The translations under genes were made by a program, and so were the position numbers. Source: an uncultured Bacillota bacterium (GTDB lineage Bacteria; Bacillota_I; Bacilli_A; Erysipelotrichales; Erysipelotrichaceae). Taken from it: DNA of 24,569 bases. The notes under the pieces were generated by a model, which worked only from the letters and a program-made list of their open reading frames with translations, was not told the DNA's origin and searched no databases. Of this stretch, positions 5,186-14,032 are shown piece by piece (within the stretch, counting starts at the first letter, position 1; every line of letters starts with the position of its first letter). The stretch spans positions 1 through 24,569 of the forward strand of contig CALFPO010000095.1 of the NCBI GenBank assembly GCA_937919165.1, given 5' to 3'.

Positions 5186-7171
5186 ATGGAACTGAAAGAT
5201 CTGAAACTAACTAAACATCGCATGGAAATATGTGAGCGTCTTGGCCTAGAAAACAGCGAAGATATACTCAATTACTATCCTTTTCGCTATGAAGAATTCA
5301 ATTGCGTTCCGTATGAAGAATTCAAGGAAGGCGAAAGAGTTGTGCTTGTGGGAGAACTGATCAGCTATCCAAGTACATTCAGACATGGCAAACTTTCGAC
5401 TACACGTTTCAAGGTGCTGTATGACGATGAAGAGATAGCAGTAACGATTTTCAACCGTCCATGGATCAGGAATCTAGGCATCAATGACAAGATAACGGTT
5501 GTTGGCAAATATAATGGCAAGAATAGCGTTACTGCCAGCAACTACTATACCAAGGATGTCAGCAATGAAATCATGCCGATGTATCCAAGCAAGGAAGGCA
5601 TCAGCCAGAATGACATCAAGAAGCTTATTCAGTATACATATCAGAAATGCGGCAATGAGCTTGCGGATCTTATGCCTGAGGAGTTTGTAAAGGGACATGG
5701 ACTTACCGATTACGCTACCGCAATCAGAAATATTCATTTCCCTGAAAGCGGCAAGATGCTGAAGATGGCGATGAGCCGTCTTAAGTATGAGGAACTATTA
5801 AGGTTCTATGTAGCAGGTAATATTCTGAAAGGAAATGGTTTGAACGCCATCAAGATAGAGAAAGATTTTGATAGAGGCATGGTGGATGAATTTGTCAAGT
5901 CTTTTGGTTATGAGCTTACCTTGGATCAGGAAAAATGCAAAGATGAGATACTTGCTGATCTCTCTTCTAAGAAAATGATGTATCGTCTGGTTCAGGGCGA
6001 AGTAGGTTCAGGCAAGACAGCCATGGCAATGATTGGACTATATGCCAACTATCTTAGCGGATACCAAGGTGCCTTGATGGCTCCTACCGAGATTTTGGCT
6101 AAGCAGCATTATGAGACTCTGAAGAAAGCCATGGAGCCATTTGGGGTAAAAGTTGCTGTGCTTTTCAGCGCTATGGATGATGAAAAGAACATAAAGAATA
6201 TGATCAGACAGGGCGATGCCGATGTGATTGTAGGAACGCACGCCTTGTTTTCGGAAGATGTTGATTTCAAGAGATTGGGGCTTGTCATAGCTGATGAACA
6301 GCATCGTTTTGGCGTCAAGCAGAGAAAGGCTTTGAAGGAGAAGGGCAAAAACTGCGACTTCATGCTGATGTCGGCAACGCCTATTCCTAGGACCTTGGCA
6401 TCGACGGTATTTGGTGACATGGATGTCTCGACAATCGAAACTCTTCCTGCAGGAAGAAAGGGCTGCAGAACCTATCTGATAAAGGAGAACAGTCTACGTT
6501 CGGTGATTGATGAGATTAAGGATAAATTGTCTGAAGGAAGACAGGCCTATATCATAGCTTCAGCGATCGAGAAGTCGGATAACTATGGAGGCAAGGATGT
6601 CAAGGGCCTATATGAAGCCTTAAGCAAGGAATTTGAGCCATATAGGACAGGACTTATGCATGGACGTCTGAGTTCTGAAGAAAAGGATGAGATCATGGAA
6701 CGTTTCAATCGAAATGAAATCCAGGTTCTTGTCTCGACCACTGTTGTGGAGGTTGGCGTAAATGTGAAGAATGCGACCGTAATGGCTATATATGACGCTG
6801 ATCGTTTTGGCTTGTCGCAGATCCATCAGCTAAGAGGGAGAGTGCAGCGTTCTAGCCATGAAGGCACCTGCTATCTGCTGACTTCAAGCAGAGATGCCGA
6901 AACCCTTAAGCGTCTGCAGGTATTGGTTGACTACAATGATGGCTTCAAGATCAGCTATGAGGATCTTAGGCTTAGAGGTCCTGGCGATATTCTGGGCACT
7001 AGGCAGAGTGGACTTCCTTCCTTCATTCTGGCCAATATCATCGAAGACAAGCGTTTTGCGGATGCCGCAAGAGCGGATGCCCAGAAGATATGCGATGATC
7101 CGGATAATGAAATATATCGGGACTATTATGGGAAAATACTTGAAGTCGCCACTAAAAACTATATCGATTGA
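5186..7171 (+). CDS. recG: ATP-dependent DNA helicase RecG
   Basis: The product remodels stalled replication forks and recombination intermediates. About 661 residues, usual family length. The N-terminal wedge/OB domain covers roughly 1-250. Walker A GEVGSGKT is near 271, the DEQH box near 370, SATPIPRT near 400, and the C-terminal helicase motifs STTVVEVGVN and IYDADRFGLSQ near 520-545. Motif VI reads QLRGRVQRSSHEG, where RecG normally has GRVGRG, an unusual change at an otherwise typical protein. The start is uncertain: the frame is open to a TTG at 5159 and has ATGs at 5165 and 5177, but the family N-terminus and the promoter position favour 5186. No Shine-Dalgarno precedes any of these. 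rnc follows after 14 bases. Confidence 0.93.
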   Translation: MELKDLKLTKHRMEICERLGLENSEDILNYYPFRYEEFNCVPYEEFKEGERVVLVGELISYPSTFRHGKLSTTRFKVLYDDEEIAVTIFNRPWIRNLGINDKITVVGKYNGKNSVTASNYYTKDVSNEIMPMYPSKEGISQNDIKKLIQYTYQKCGNELADLMPEEFVKGHGLTDYATAIRNIHFPESGKMLKMAMSRLKYEELLRFYVAGNILKGNGLNAIKIEKDFDRGMVDEFVKSFGYELTLDQEKCKDEILADLSSKKMMYRLVQGEVGSGKTAMAMIGLYANYLSGYQGALMAPTEILAKQHYETLKKAMEPFGVKVAVLFSAMDDEKNIKNMIRQGDADVIVGTHALFSEDVDFKRLGLVIADEQHRFGVKQRKALKEKGKNCDFMLMSATPIPRTLASTVFGDMDVSTIETLPAGRKGCRTYLIKENSLRSVIDEIKDKLSEGRQAYIIASAIEKSDNYGGKDVKGLYEALSKEFEPYRTGLMHGRLSSEEKDEIMERFNRNEIQVLVSTTVVEVGVNVKNATVMAIYDADRFGLSQIHQLRGRVQRSSHEGTCYLLTSSRDAETLKRLQVLVDYNDGFKISYEDLRLRGPGDILGTRQSGLPSFILANIIEDKRFADAARADAQKICDDPDNEIYRDYYGKILEVATKNYID

Positions 7172-7185
7172 GGTAAAATAGACAT

Positions 7186-7866
7186 ATGGATGTTTTTGAG
7201 TTTCTCGACAGACACGAAATAAAATACTATGACAAGGAACTGATCAAGCAGGCTTTTGTGCACTCTTCATATGTCAATGAACATAAGAATGAGATGCATG
7301 ACAACGAAAGGCTTGAGTTCATGGGCGATGCGGTACTGCAGATATTCTCTGCCCATCGTCTATACGAGATAGATCCTCCGCTCAAGGAGGGACTGATGTC
7401 TACCAGAAGGTCCAATTTGGTATCGGAGAAGGCTCTTTCCAAGATTGCTAGAGAGTATGGACTGAATGAGTTTCTGCTTCTGGGACAGGGCGAAGAGAAG
7501 ACTGGCGGAAGGAACAGGGATTCGATCATTGCCGATATGTTTGAGGCATTCATTGGAGCTGTATATCTGGATTCTGGATATGAGAGCGCCTTTAGTCTGC
7601 TGGATGAGCTGATGGACAAGTATATTGCAGAGATCGATGAATCGACATATGACTACAAGACCAAACTGCAGGAATATGTACAGGCCGATTCACGCAAGTC
7701 GATCGTCTATGAAACGATTTCGATCAAGGGTCCCAACAACAAGCCGGAATTCAAGGTGGCAGTGAAGATCGATGACCTTACATATGGCTATGGCATCGGT
7801 TCCAATAAGAAGGAAGCGCAGAAGAATGCTGCCAAGGATGCGCTTGAGAAGATGGCACAGCTATGA
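7186..7866 (+). CDS. rnc: Ribonuclease III
   Basis: A double-strand-specific endoribonuclease that processes rRNA precursors and structured mRNAs. 226 residues, normal length. The catalytic signature NERLEFMGDAVL lies near 39-50, the second acidic cluster DMFEAFIGAVYLDSG near 115-130, and a double-stranded RNA-binding domain covers about 155-225 and ends GSNKKEAQKNAAKDAL. Its AGG ribosome site overlaps the recG stop codon. Its own stop overlaps the polC start by four bases (ATGA), so it should be translationally coupled to polC. In Bacillus rnc is followed by smc and ftsY; the neighbour here is polC. Confidence 0.96.
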   Translation: MDVFEFLDRHEIKYYDKELIKQAFVHSSYVNEHKNEMHDNERLEFMGDAVLQIFSAHRLYEIDPPLKEGLMSTRRSNLVSEKALSKIAREYGLNEFLLLGQGEEKTGGRNRDSIIADMFEAFIGAVYLDSGYESAFSLLDELMDKYIAEIDESTYDYKTKLQEYVQADSRKSIVYETISIKGPNNKPEFKVAVKIDDLTYGYGIGSNKKEAQKNAAKDALEKMAQL

Positions 7867-10800
7867 AATTCGATATAAAAGAACTGATAGACAGATATGA
7901 ATTGAATGACGAAAAAGCTCACTATTTTGAGGGCTTTTTGATTAGCGACGTATTATACAGAAAATCGGCTGATATGCTTATCATCAAGGCTGAAAACGAC
8001 AATGTATTGCCTTATTGCCTGTATGATTGTTTGCGCAAGTATTTCAATGAACTGGGTCTTGGAGGCTTCAAGCTCTATCTCAAGGCCAAGAATCAGGATC
8101 TGCCTATCAGAGAGATAAACCTGTATCTTGATGACTATCGCAAGGGAAACAATGGCTTTGACCAATGTGTTCCGATCGTAAGCGATGAGGGCTTTGTTCT
8201 TTCGTATCAGAGCAAGGAAGACTATGAAAGAGATCTGAATGTATTGGATGAGCTTAAGCTCTATTTCTATGATCTGGGCTATCGCAAGGACATCACGCTT
8301 CTATGCAAGGAAAAGTGTGCCGAGGATGTCGAACCTGAAGAGATGGCGCCTTTGCCACAGGTCCATAAGCAAGAAGAGATTAAGCAGCCTGCCGCAAAGC
8401 CTGACAAGCCTTTCTACAAGCCAAGAACCAAGGAATATACAGAGCTCAAGCTTGATGACCTGGTCGACCAGATGTCAGGCGTGAAGTTTGTGGGCGAAAT
8501 CTTCAAGGTTGATGAAAGAACCATCAAGACTGGTGCCATTGCCCAGACTCTTTATGTCAAGGATGAAGGCAACGCCGTCATCGTGAAGCTTCTGGAGAAT
8601 CGCCGTTTCACCAAGGAAGAGCTCAAGAAGCACAAGGAGGGAAAATATGGCATCTTCTATGGCGATTACCGCTATGATACCTTCCTGAACGACTATGTAT
8701 TTGAACCTGATCAGATCGAGATCATCGATAATCCTGATCCTTTGATAGATGATGAAGAGAATAAGAGAGTTGAACTTCATTGCCACACCAAGCTATCGGA
8801 GATGGATGGCGTGTCTTCGCCTGCAGAGGTGGTAGAAGCAGCATATCAGATGGGACATCGTGCCATCGCCATTACTGACCATCTTTGCCTCCAGGGCTTC
8901 CATGAGGCTCAGGTTGCCTATAAAGGCATCATGAAAGCCGCTGGCGATGAGAAACCTGACTTCAAGCTGCTATATGGCTGCGAGTTCAATGTAGCTTCGC
9001 CATATCTGAATATCGTCTACAACAGCAATTCCGATATCCTGGCTGACCAGGAATATGTCGTATATGACCTGGAGACGACTGGACTATCGACCAGATATGA
9101 CTATGTCATCGAATTTGGTGCGGTAATCATGTATAAGGGAGCAGTCAAGGAGTCGCGTGACTTCTTCATCAAGCCTCCGTTTGAGCTGTCTCAGGTAACC
9201 AAGAATCTGACCCATATAACCGATGAGAATCTTCGTGATGCGCGTACCTTTGCGGAATGTGCCGATGAGATAAGAGAATTCGTCAAGGGCAGAGTGTTGG
9301 TTGCCCATAACGCTTCATTCGACTTTGGCTTCTTGAATGCCGAATATGAAAGAATCGGACAGGAGCCATTGGACAATCCGGTCATCGATACCTTGGACTT
9401 GTCCCGTTCGCTTTTCAAGACCAGGAGGGCATATCGTTTAGGCAACATGGCCCATGCCTATGGCGTAAGCTATGACGAAGAGGTTGCCCATCGTGCCAAC
9501 TATGATGCCGACGTATTGGCTCAGGTCTTCAATCTGATGCTGAAGGATTGCGCCAAGAATGGCGTTGAGACGCTTGATGATCTGAAGAACTTCCAGGGCG
9601 AGGATGCCTTTGTGAAGACCAGAGCTTTCCATACGACCGTTCTCTGCAAGAACAAGGCAGGTCTTAAGGATCTGTTTAAACTAGTATCGATATCAAATAC
9701 TGAGACTTTGGCGGTCTTTGGCAAGTCAAATACCAAGGATGCGAATTCCGATTTCATTGCGGAACCAAGACTGTTCAAGGATGCCATCAATAAATATCGT
9801 GAGAATCTCCTTGTAGGTTCTGCATGTCTAAATGGCGAGATATTCGAGATTGCTTCAACAAGATCGAAGAAGGAACTTGCTGAAGCCATATCCTTCTATG
9901 ACTATATCGAGATACAGCCGTTGGAGAACTATCGCTTCCTGTATGAAGACAGGGAACTGTTCACTAAGGAAAGGCTCAAATCATATCTTAAGGACATCAT
10001 CGATGAGGCCATGGCTCAAGGCAAGATTGTGGTTGCTACAGGCGATGTTCATTATGTAAGAAAGGATGAGAAGATACTGCGTGATGTATACATCAGTGCT
10101 CAGGCTATCGGTGGAGCGCATCACCCATTGTATCTGTATGATAAAGAAAAGCGTGCAAAGCAGGTTACTCCTGATCAGCGTTTCCTGAATACAAGGGAAA
10201 TGCTGGAAGCTTTCGCATGGCTTGATGACGAAAAGCTTGCAAGAGAGATCGTCATAGACAATACCAACAAGATTGCGGATATCTGCGATAACATCAAGCC
10301 GTTCTCCGATGAGCTCAGGCCTCCAAAGATCGACAATGCCATCGAAAAGGCCGTCAACTGCAACATCATTGAAGAGCCTTTTGTGGGCTCAAAGGAAATC
10401 ATCAGCGCCGATGAGTATCTGCGCAGACTTGTCTACTACAATGCCCACCAGCTCTATGGCGAAAATATCGAACAGTTCATCATCGATCGTATCGAGACGG
10501 AACTCAACGCCATCATCGGCAATGGCTATGGCGTCATATACTTTGTCTGCCATCTGATGGTCAAACGTTCAAACAATGATGGCTATATCGTCGGTTCAAG
10601 GGGATCAGTGGGATCGTCTTTGGTTGCCACACTTAGTGGCATTACGGAAGTCAATCCGCTTCCTCCACACTACATCTGTCCTAAGTGCCATCGTCTGGAA
10701 TGGATGGATGGAGTTGCTTCGGGCTATGACCTTCCTGATAGGATATGTCCAGATTGCGGCGAGAAGATGATTGGTGATGGCCAGAACATTCCATTCGAGA

Positions 10801-12272
10801 CCTTCTTGGGTTTCCATGGCGATAAGATACCAGATATCGACCTGAACTTCTCAGGCGATTACCAGCCTAAGGCCCATTTGTTCACAAGAGAGATCTTTGG
10901 TCCAGAGAACGTATTCAGAGCCGGAACCATCTCTACCGTAGCGGAAAAGACAGCTTTCGGCTATGTTTCAGGCTATTGCGAAGAGAAGGGCATCACCGGC
11001 ATGTCGCGTGCTCAGCGCCAGAGGCTAGCTTCAGGCTGCGAAGGCGTAAAGCGTACGACTGGCCAGCATGCAGGAGGCATTGTCGTGCTTCCTGACGATA
11101 TGGAAATCGAGGATGTAACGCCTATCCAGTTCCCGGCAAACGATAAGGAAGCAGCCTGGAATTCAACCCATTTCGAATATCATGACTTCTCTGACAACCT
11201 GCTGAAGTTTGATATACTGGGTCATGTCGATCCGACAGCCATGCGTCTGTTCGAAAATATCTCGGGCATCGATGTCAGGACCATACCGATGAACGATGAG
11301 AAGGTTCTGTCGCTATTCTATTCGACAAAGGCCTTGAATATCATAAATCCAAATTATCATGAGGAGACTGGCGCTGCCGGTCTGCCAGAATTTGGTACCC
11401 TCAATACCCGCAATACCATCGAAGAGACAAGACCTCATGTCTTCTCGGAACTTGTGCAGATCTCCGGTCTGTCGCATGGTACCGATGTATGGCGTGGCAA
11501 TGCTCAGGAACTGATCAGATCGGGCATCAAGCTTGCGGATGTCATCGGCTGCCGTGACGATATCATGTCAACACTGATGAGCTATAAGCTTGAATCAAAG
11601 GATGCCTTCTCCATCATGGAACATGTCCGTAAGGGCAAGGGCCTTACTCCGGAAGAGGAAGAGATCATGCTGGGACATGATGTGCCTAGGTGGTATATCG
11701 AGTCCTGCAAGAAGATCAAATACATGTTCCCGAAAGCCCACGCGGTTGCCTATTGCATCATGGCGGTGCGTGTAGCCTGGTTCAAGGTATATCATCCTGA
11801 ATACTACTATGTATCCTACTTCTCACTGCGTTGCGATGCCTATGAGCTTTCAACGATGGTCAAGGATGCCGACAGCATCTATGAGCGCATGAAGGAACTC
11901 TATGCCAAGATGCAGTCAAGAGAGAATCCAGCCACCAAGAAGGAAAAGGATATCTATGATACCCTTGAAGTCTGCTACGAGATGGTATCTAGAGGATACA
12001 GGCTTCTGAATATCGATCTGTACAGATCGCTGGCTACCGAATTCCTGGTTAATCCCGACAACAACCATGAGATCATTCCGCCATTCGCAGTGCTTGATGG
12101 CCTAGGCGGCAACGTTGCCGAGTCCATCGTAGAAGCAAGAAAGGATCGTCCGTTCCTTTCCAAAGAAGATCTTGTGGACCGTACGCAGCTGTCGACGACC
12201 CTGCTCAAGAAGCTTGATGAGCTTGGCGTAACCAAGGGTCTTGACGAATCTAACCAGATGTCATTGTTCTAG
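7863..12272 (+). CDS. polC: DNA polymerase III alpha subunit, PolC type
   Basis: The Gram-positive replicative polymerase with built-in proofreading; 1469 residues, the expected size. Order: PolC N-terminal domains (1 to about 200), OB fold (about 200-290), PHP domain starting RVELHCHTKLSEMDG near 302 and split by a DnaQ-type 3'-5' exonuclease (VYDLETTGLS near 399; HNASFDFGFL near 482; HRANYDADVLAQ near 545). A zinc-binding segment with CPKC near 939 and CPDCG near 962 follows, then the polymerase core (PDIDLNFSGD near 990) and C-terminal helix-hairpin-helix and clamp-binding regions; the last residues NQMSLF look like a beta-clamp motif. It overlaps rnc by four bases and is followed by pepT after 11. 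Confidence 0.98.
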   Translation: MKFDIKELIDRYELNDEKAHYFEGFLISDVLYRKSADMLIIKAENDNVLPYCLYDCLRKYFNELGLGGFKLYLKAKNQDLPIREINLYLDDYRKGNNGFDQCVPIVSDEGFVLSYQSKEDYERDLNVLDELKLYFYDLGYRKDITLLCKEKCAEDVEPEEMAPLPQVHKQEEIKQPAAKPDKPFYKPRTKEYTELKLDDLVDQMSGVKFVGEIFKVDERTIKTGAIAQTLYVKDEGNAVIVKLLENRRFTKEELKKHKEGKYGIFYGDYRYDTFLNDYVFEPDQIEIIDNPDPLIDDEENKRVELHCHTKLSEMDGVSSPAEVVEAAYQMGHRAIAITDHLCLQGFHEAQVAYKGIMKAAGDEKPDFKLLYGCEFNVASPYLNIVYNSNSDILADQEYVVYDLETTGLSTRYDYVIEFGAVIMYKGAVKESRDFFIKPPFELSQVTKNLTHITDENLRDARTFAECADEIREFVKGRVLVAHNASFDFGFLNAEYERIGQEPLDNPVIDTLDLSRSLFKTRRAYRLGNMAHAYGVSYDEEVAHRANYDADVLAQVFNLMLKDCAKNGVETLDDLKNFQGEDAFVKTRAFHTTVLCKNKAGLKDLFKLVSISNTETLAVFGKSNTKDANSDFIAEPRLFKDAINKYRENLLVGSACLNGEIFEIASTRSKKELAEAISFYDYIEIQPLENYRFLYEDRELFTKERLKSYLKDIIDEAMAQGKIVVATGDVHYVRKDEKILRDVYISAQAIGGAHHPLYLYDKEKRAKQVTPDQRFLNTREMLEAFAWLDDEKLAREIVIDNTNKIADICDNIKPFSDELRPPKIDNAIEKAVNCNIIEEPFVGSKEIISADEYLRRLVYYNAHQLYGENIEQFIIDRIETELNAIIGNGYGVIYFVCHLMVKRSNNDGYIVGSRGSVGSSLVATLSGITEVNPLPPHYICPKCHRLEWMDGVASGYDLPDRICPDCGEKMIGDGQNIPFETFLGFHGDKIPDIDLNFSGDYQPKAHLFTREIFGPENVFRAGTISTVAEKTAFGYVSGYCEEKGITGMSRAQRQRLASGCEGVKRTTGQHAGGIVVLPDDMEIEDVTPIQFPANDKEAAWNSTHFEYHDFSDNLLKFDILGHVDPTAMRLFENISGIDVRTIPMNDEKVLSLFYSTKALNIINPNYHEETGAAGLPEFGTLNTRNTIEETRPHVFSELVQISGLSHGTDVWRGNAQELIRSGIKLADVIGCRDDIMSTLMSYKLESKDAFSIMEHVRKGKGLTPEEEEIMLGHDVPRWYIESCKKIKYMFPKAHAVAYCIMAVRVAWFKVYHPEYYYVSYFSLRCDAYELSTMVKDADSIYERMKELYAKMQSRENPATKKEKDIYDTLEVCYEMVSRGYRLLNIDLYRSLATEFLVNPDNNHEIIPPFAVLDGLGGNVAESIVEARKDRPFLSKEDLVDRTQLSTTLLKKLDELGVTKGLDESNQMSLF

Positions 12273-12283
12273 GAGGATAATAG

Positions 12284-13489
12284 ATGCTAATAGATAAATT
12301 TCTTGATTATGTATCATACGATACGCAATCCAATGAATCATCAGAAGCTTCGCCATCGACAGCCAAGCAGGCTATCCTGGCAAAGCATCTCTACGAAAAG
12401 CTCATTGAGCTTGGCATGAAAGATGTATCGATCGATGATTATGCCTATGTATATGCATATCTTGATGGCGATGAGAATTTGCCTACTTTGGGTCTTATCG
12501 CTCACATGGACACTTCTGAAGCAGCCAGCGGCAAGGATTGCAAGCCTCGCATCATCGAGAACTATGATGGAAACGATATAAGACTGAATGACAATCTCTA
12601 TACCACTGTAGAAAGGTTTCCGTTCCTGAGGGATTTCATCGGCAAGACTCTAGTCGTTACCGATGGCAATACGCTTCTGGGCGCTGACGATAAGGCTGGC
12701 ATTGCCATAATCATGGAAGTATGCGAAACGCTGATCAATAATCCTGAGCTAAGGCACGGGCCTATCAGAGTGGCCTTCACTCCTGATGAGGAAGTTGGCA
12801 GAGGAACGGAGCACTTCAATTATGATCTCTTCAAGGTTGACTTTGCCTATACCTTGGATGGCGATGCTCCTGAGAATATGGAATATGAGTGCTTCAATGC
12901 GGCTTCTGCCTTTGTGGAACTGACCGGCATATCTGTCCATCCAGGTTCAGCAAAGGACAAGATGGTCAATGCGAGCCAATTGGCCTTCGATTTCCATGGC
13001 TTGCTGGATCCTGATATGGTGCCAGAGAAGACCGAAGGCTATGAAGGATTCAACCATCTGGTCGGCATGCAGTGCGAGTGCGCTTTTGGCAAGATGGCCT
13101 ATATCATCAGAAACCATGATCTTGAACTGCTCAATAGACAGAAGCAGATGTTCCTAGATGCCGAAAAGGCTATGAACCAGAAATATGGCTATGATTGCGT
13201 CAAGGTGACGATTACCGACAGCTATCGCAACATGAAAGAGAAGTTTGAAGGAAACATGTATCCGATCGATCTGGTCAAGGAGGCTATGGATAGCCTTGGC
13301 ATGACCTTCAATGCTGTAGCTATCCGTGGTGGAACTGATGGTGCAAGTCTGACCTATAATGGCATCCTATGTCCAAACATCGGAACCGGTGGTCGCAATT
13401 TCCATGGTGTCCATGAGTTCTGGTGCCTGGAAGAAGGCGAAACCATGGTCAAGCTGGTGCTGAAGATCCTTTCTTTGGCCCATAAATAG
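12284..13489 (+). CDS. pepT: Peptidase T (tripeptide aminopeptidase, M20B)
   Basis: A cytosolic di-zinc enzyme releasing the N-terminal residue of tripeptides. 401 residues, typical. Metal-site motifs are in place: AHMDTS (H74, D76), GADDKAG (D135), TPDEEVGRG (E169/E170), LDGDAP near 190 and GGRNFHGVHEFW near the end. AGGAGG precedes the start by eight bases, and the gap to polC is only 11 bases, so it is very likely co-transcribed with recG-rnc-polC. A nutritional peptidase between polC and rimP is an unusual placement. Confidence 0.95.
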   Translation: MLIDKFLDYVSYDTQSNESSEASPSTAKQAILAKHLYEKLIELGMKDVSIDDYAYVYAYLDGDENLPTLGLIAHMDTSEAASGKDCKPRIIENYDGNDIRLNDNLYTTVERFPFLRDFIGKTLVVTDGNTLLGADDKAGIAIIMEVCETLINNPELRHGPIRVAFTPDEEVGRGTEHFNYDLFKVDFAYTLDGDAPENMEYECFNAASAFVELTGISVHPGSAKDKMVNASQLAFDFHGLLDPDMVPEKTEGYEGFNHLVGMQCECAFGKMAYIIRNHDLELLNRQKQMFLDAEKAMNQKYGYDCVKVTITDSYRNMKEKFEGNMYPIDLVKEAMDSLGMTFNAVAIRGGTDGASLTYNGILCPNIGTGGRNFHGVHEFWCLEEGETMVKLVLKILSLAHK

Positions 13490-13498
13490 GATTGGATA

Positions 13499-13558
13499 TT
13501 GAAAAATCAAGACAAAACATATATCATATCTATGTAACAGGAGCGAGAAATCGCTCCT
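13499..13558 (+). promoter_or_regulatory. Promoter and 5' GNRA stem-loop of the rimP-nusA operon
   Basis: TTGAAA (13499-13504), 17 bases, TATCAT (13522-13527) is a near-consensus sigma-A promoter. The predicted RNA starts near 13534, and five bases later an 8-bp stem AGGAGCGA / TCGCTCCT with a GAAA tetraloop (13539-13558) begins. No U-run follows, so it is not a classical terminator. A stem-loop at the very 5' end could protect the mRNA or take part in feedback control of the operon. Confidence 0.6.
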
Positions 13559-13580
13559 ATATTTATGCTTTTGGAGGAGT

Positions 13581-14018
13581 ATGGATCTAGATAAGATTAG
13601 AGCTGGGCTCACTGATTTCCTTGAAGCGAAGAATCTTAAGCTGTTCGAAATGAACTACCGCAAGAGCGATTCAACGCTGGAGGTACTGCTTGATGAGAAA
13701 CTTGATATCGACGAGATCGAGAAGGTCTCTGGCGAGATATCAGCATTCATGGACGGCTACGAGGATGAATTTCCTGATAACTATTTCCTGGATGTAGGAA
13801 ACATAGGGGCAGAGAGGCCCATAAGAAATGAAGAGGAGATCATGGGTGCCATTGGCCAATACATATATGTGAAGACCAAGGAAGAGGAAGTATACGGAAC
13901 CCTGAAGTCATATACCGACGGAATCCTGAATCTTGAGGTTCAGGACAAGACAAGGCTCAAGAACAAGAGCGTTGACTACAAGAAAACCAAAAAAGTGCGT
14001 TATGCCGTTAAATTCTAA
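13581..14018 (+). CDS. rimP: Ribosome maturation factor RimP
   Basis: Assists late maturation of the 30S subunit. 145 residues, two-domain family. The conserved centre reads LDVGNIGAERPIRN, matching the family's GAERPL motif near 72-80, followed by the Sm-like C-terminal domain. GGAGGAG lies just before the ATG. It is the first gene of the classical rimP-nusA-ylxR-ylxQ-infB-rbfA cluster, 14 bases before nusA. Confidence 0.93.
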   Translation: MDLDKIRAGLTDFLEAKNLKLFEMNYRKSDSTLEVLLDEKLDIDEIEKVSGEISAFMDGYEDEFPDNYFLDVGNIGAERPIRNEEEIMGAIGQYIYVKTKEEEVYGTLKSYTDGILNLEVQDKTRLKNKSVDYKKTKKVRYAVKF

Positions 14019-14032
14019 AGGAGAGGATAAAA

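Noticed and set aside
13490..13580. Riboswitch before rimP
   Set aside because: The gap holds only a promoter and one simple hairpin; there is no room for a known aptamer fold.
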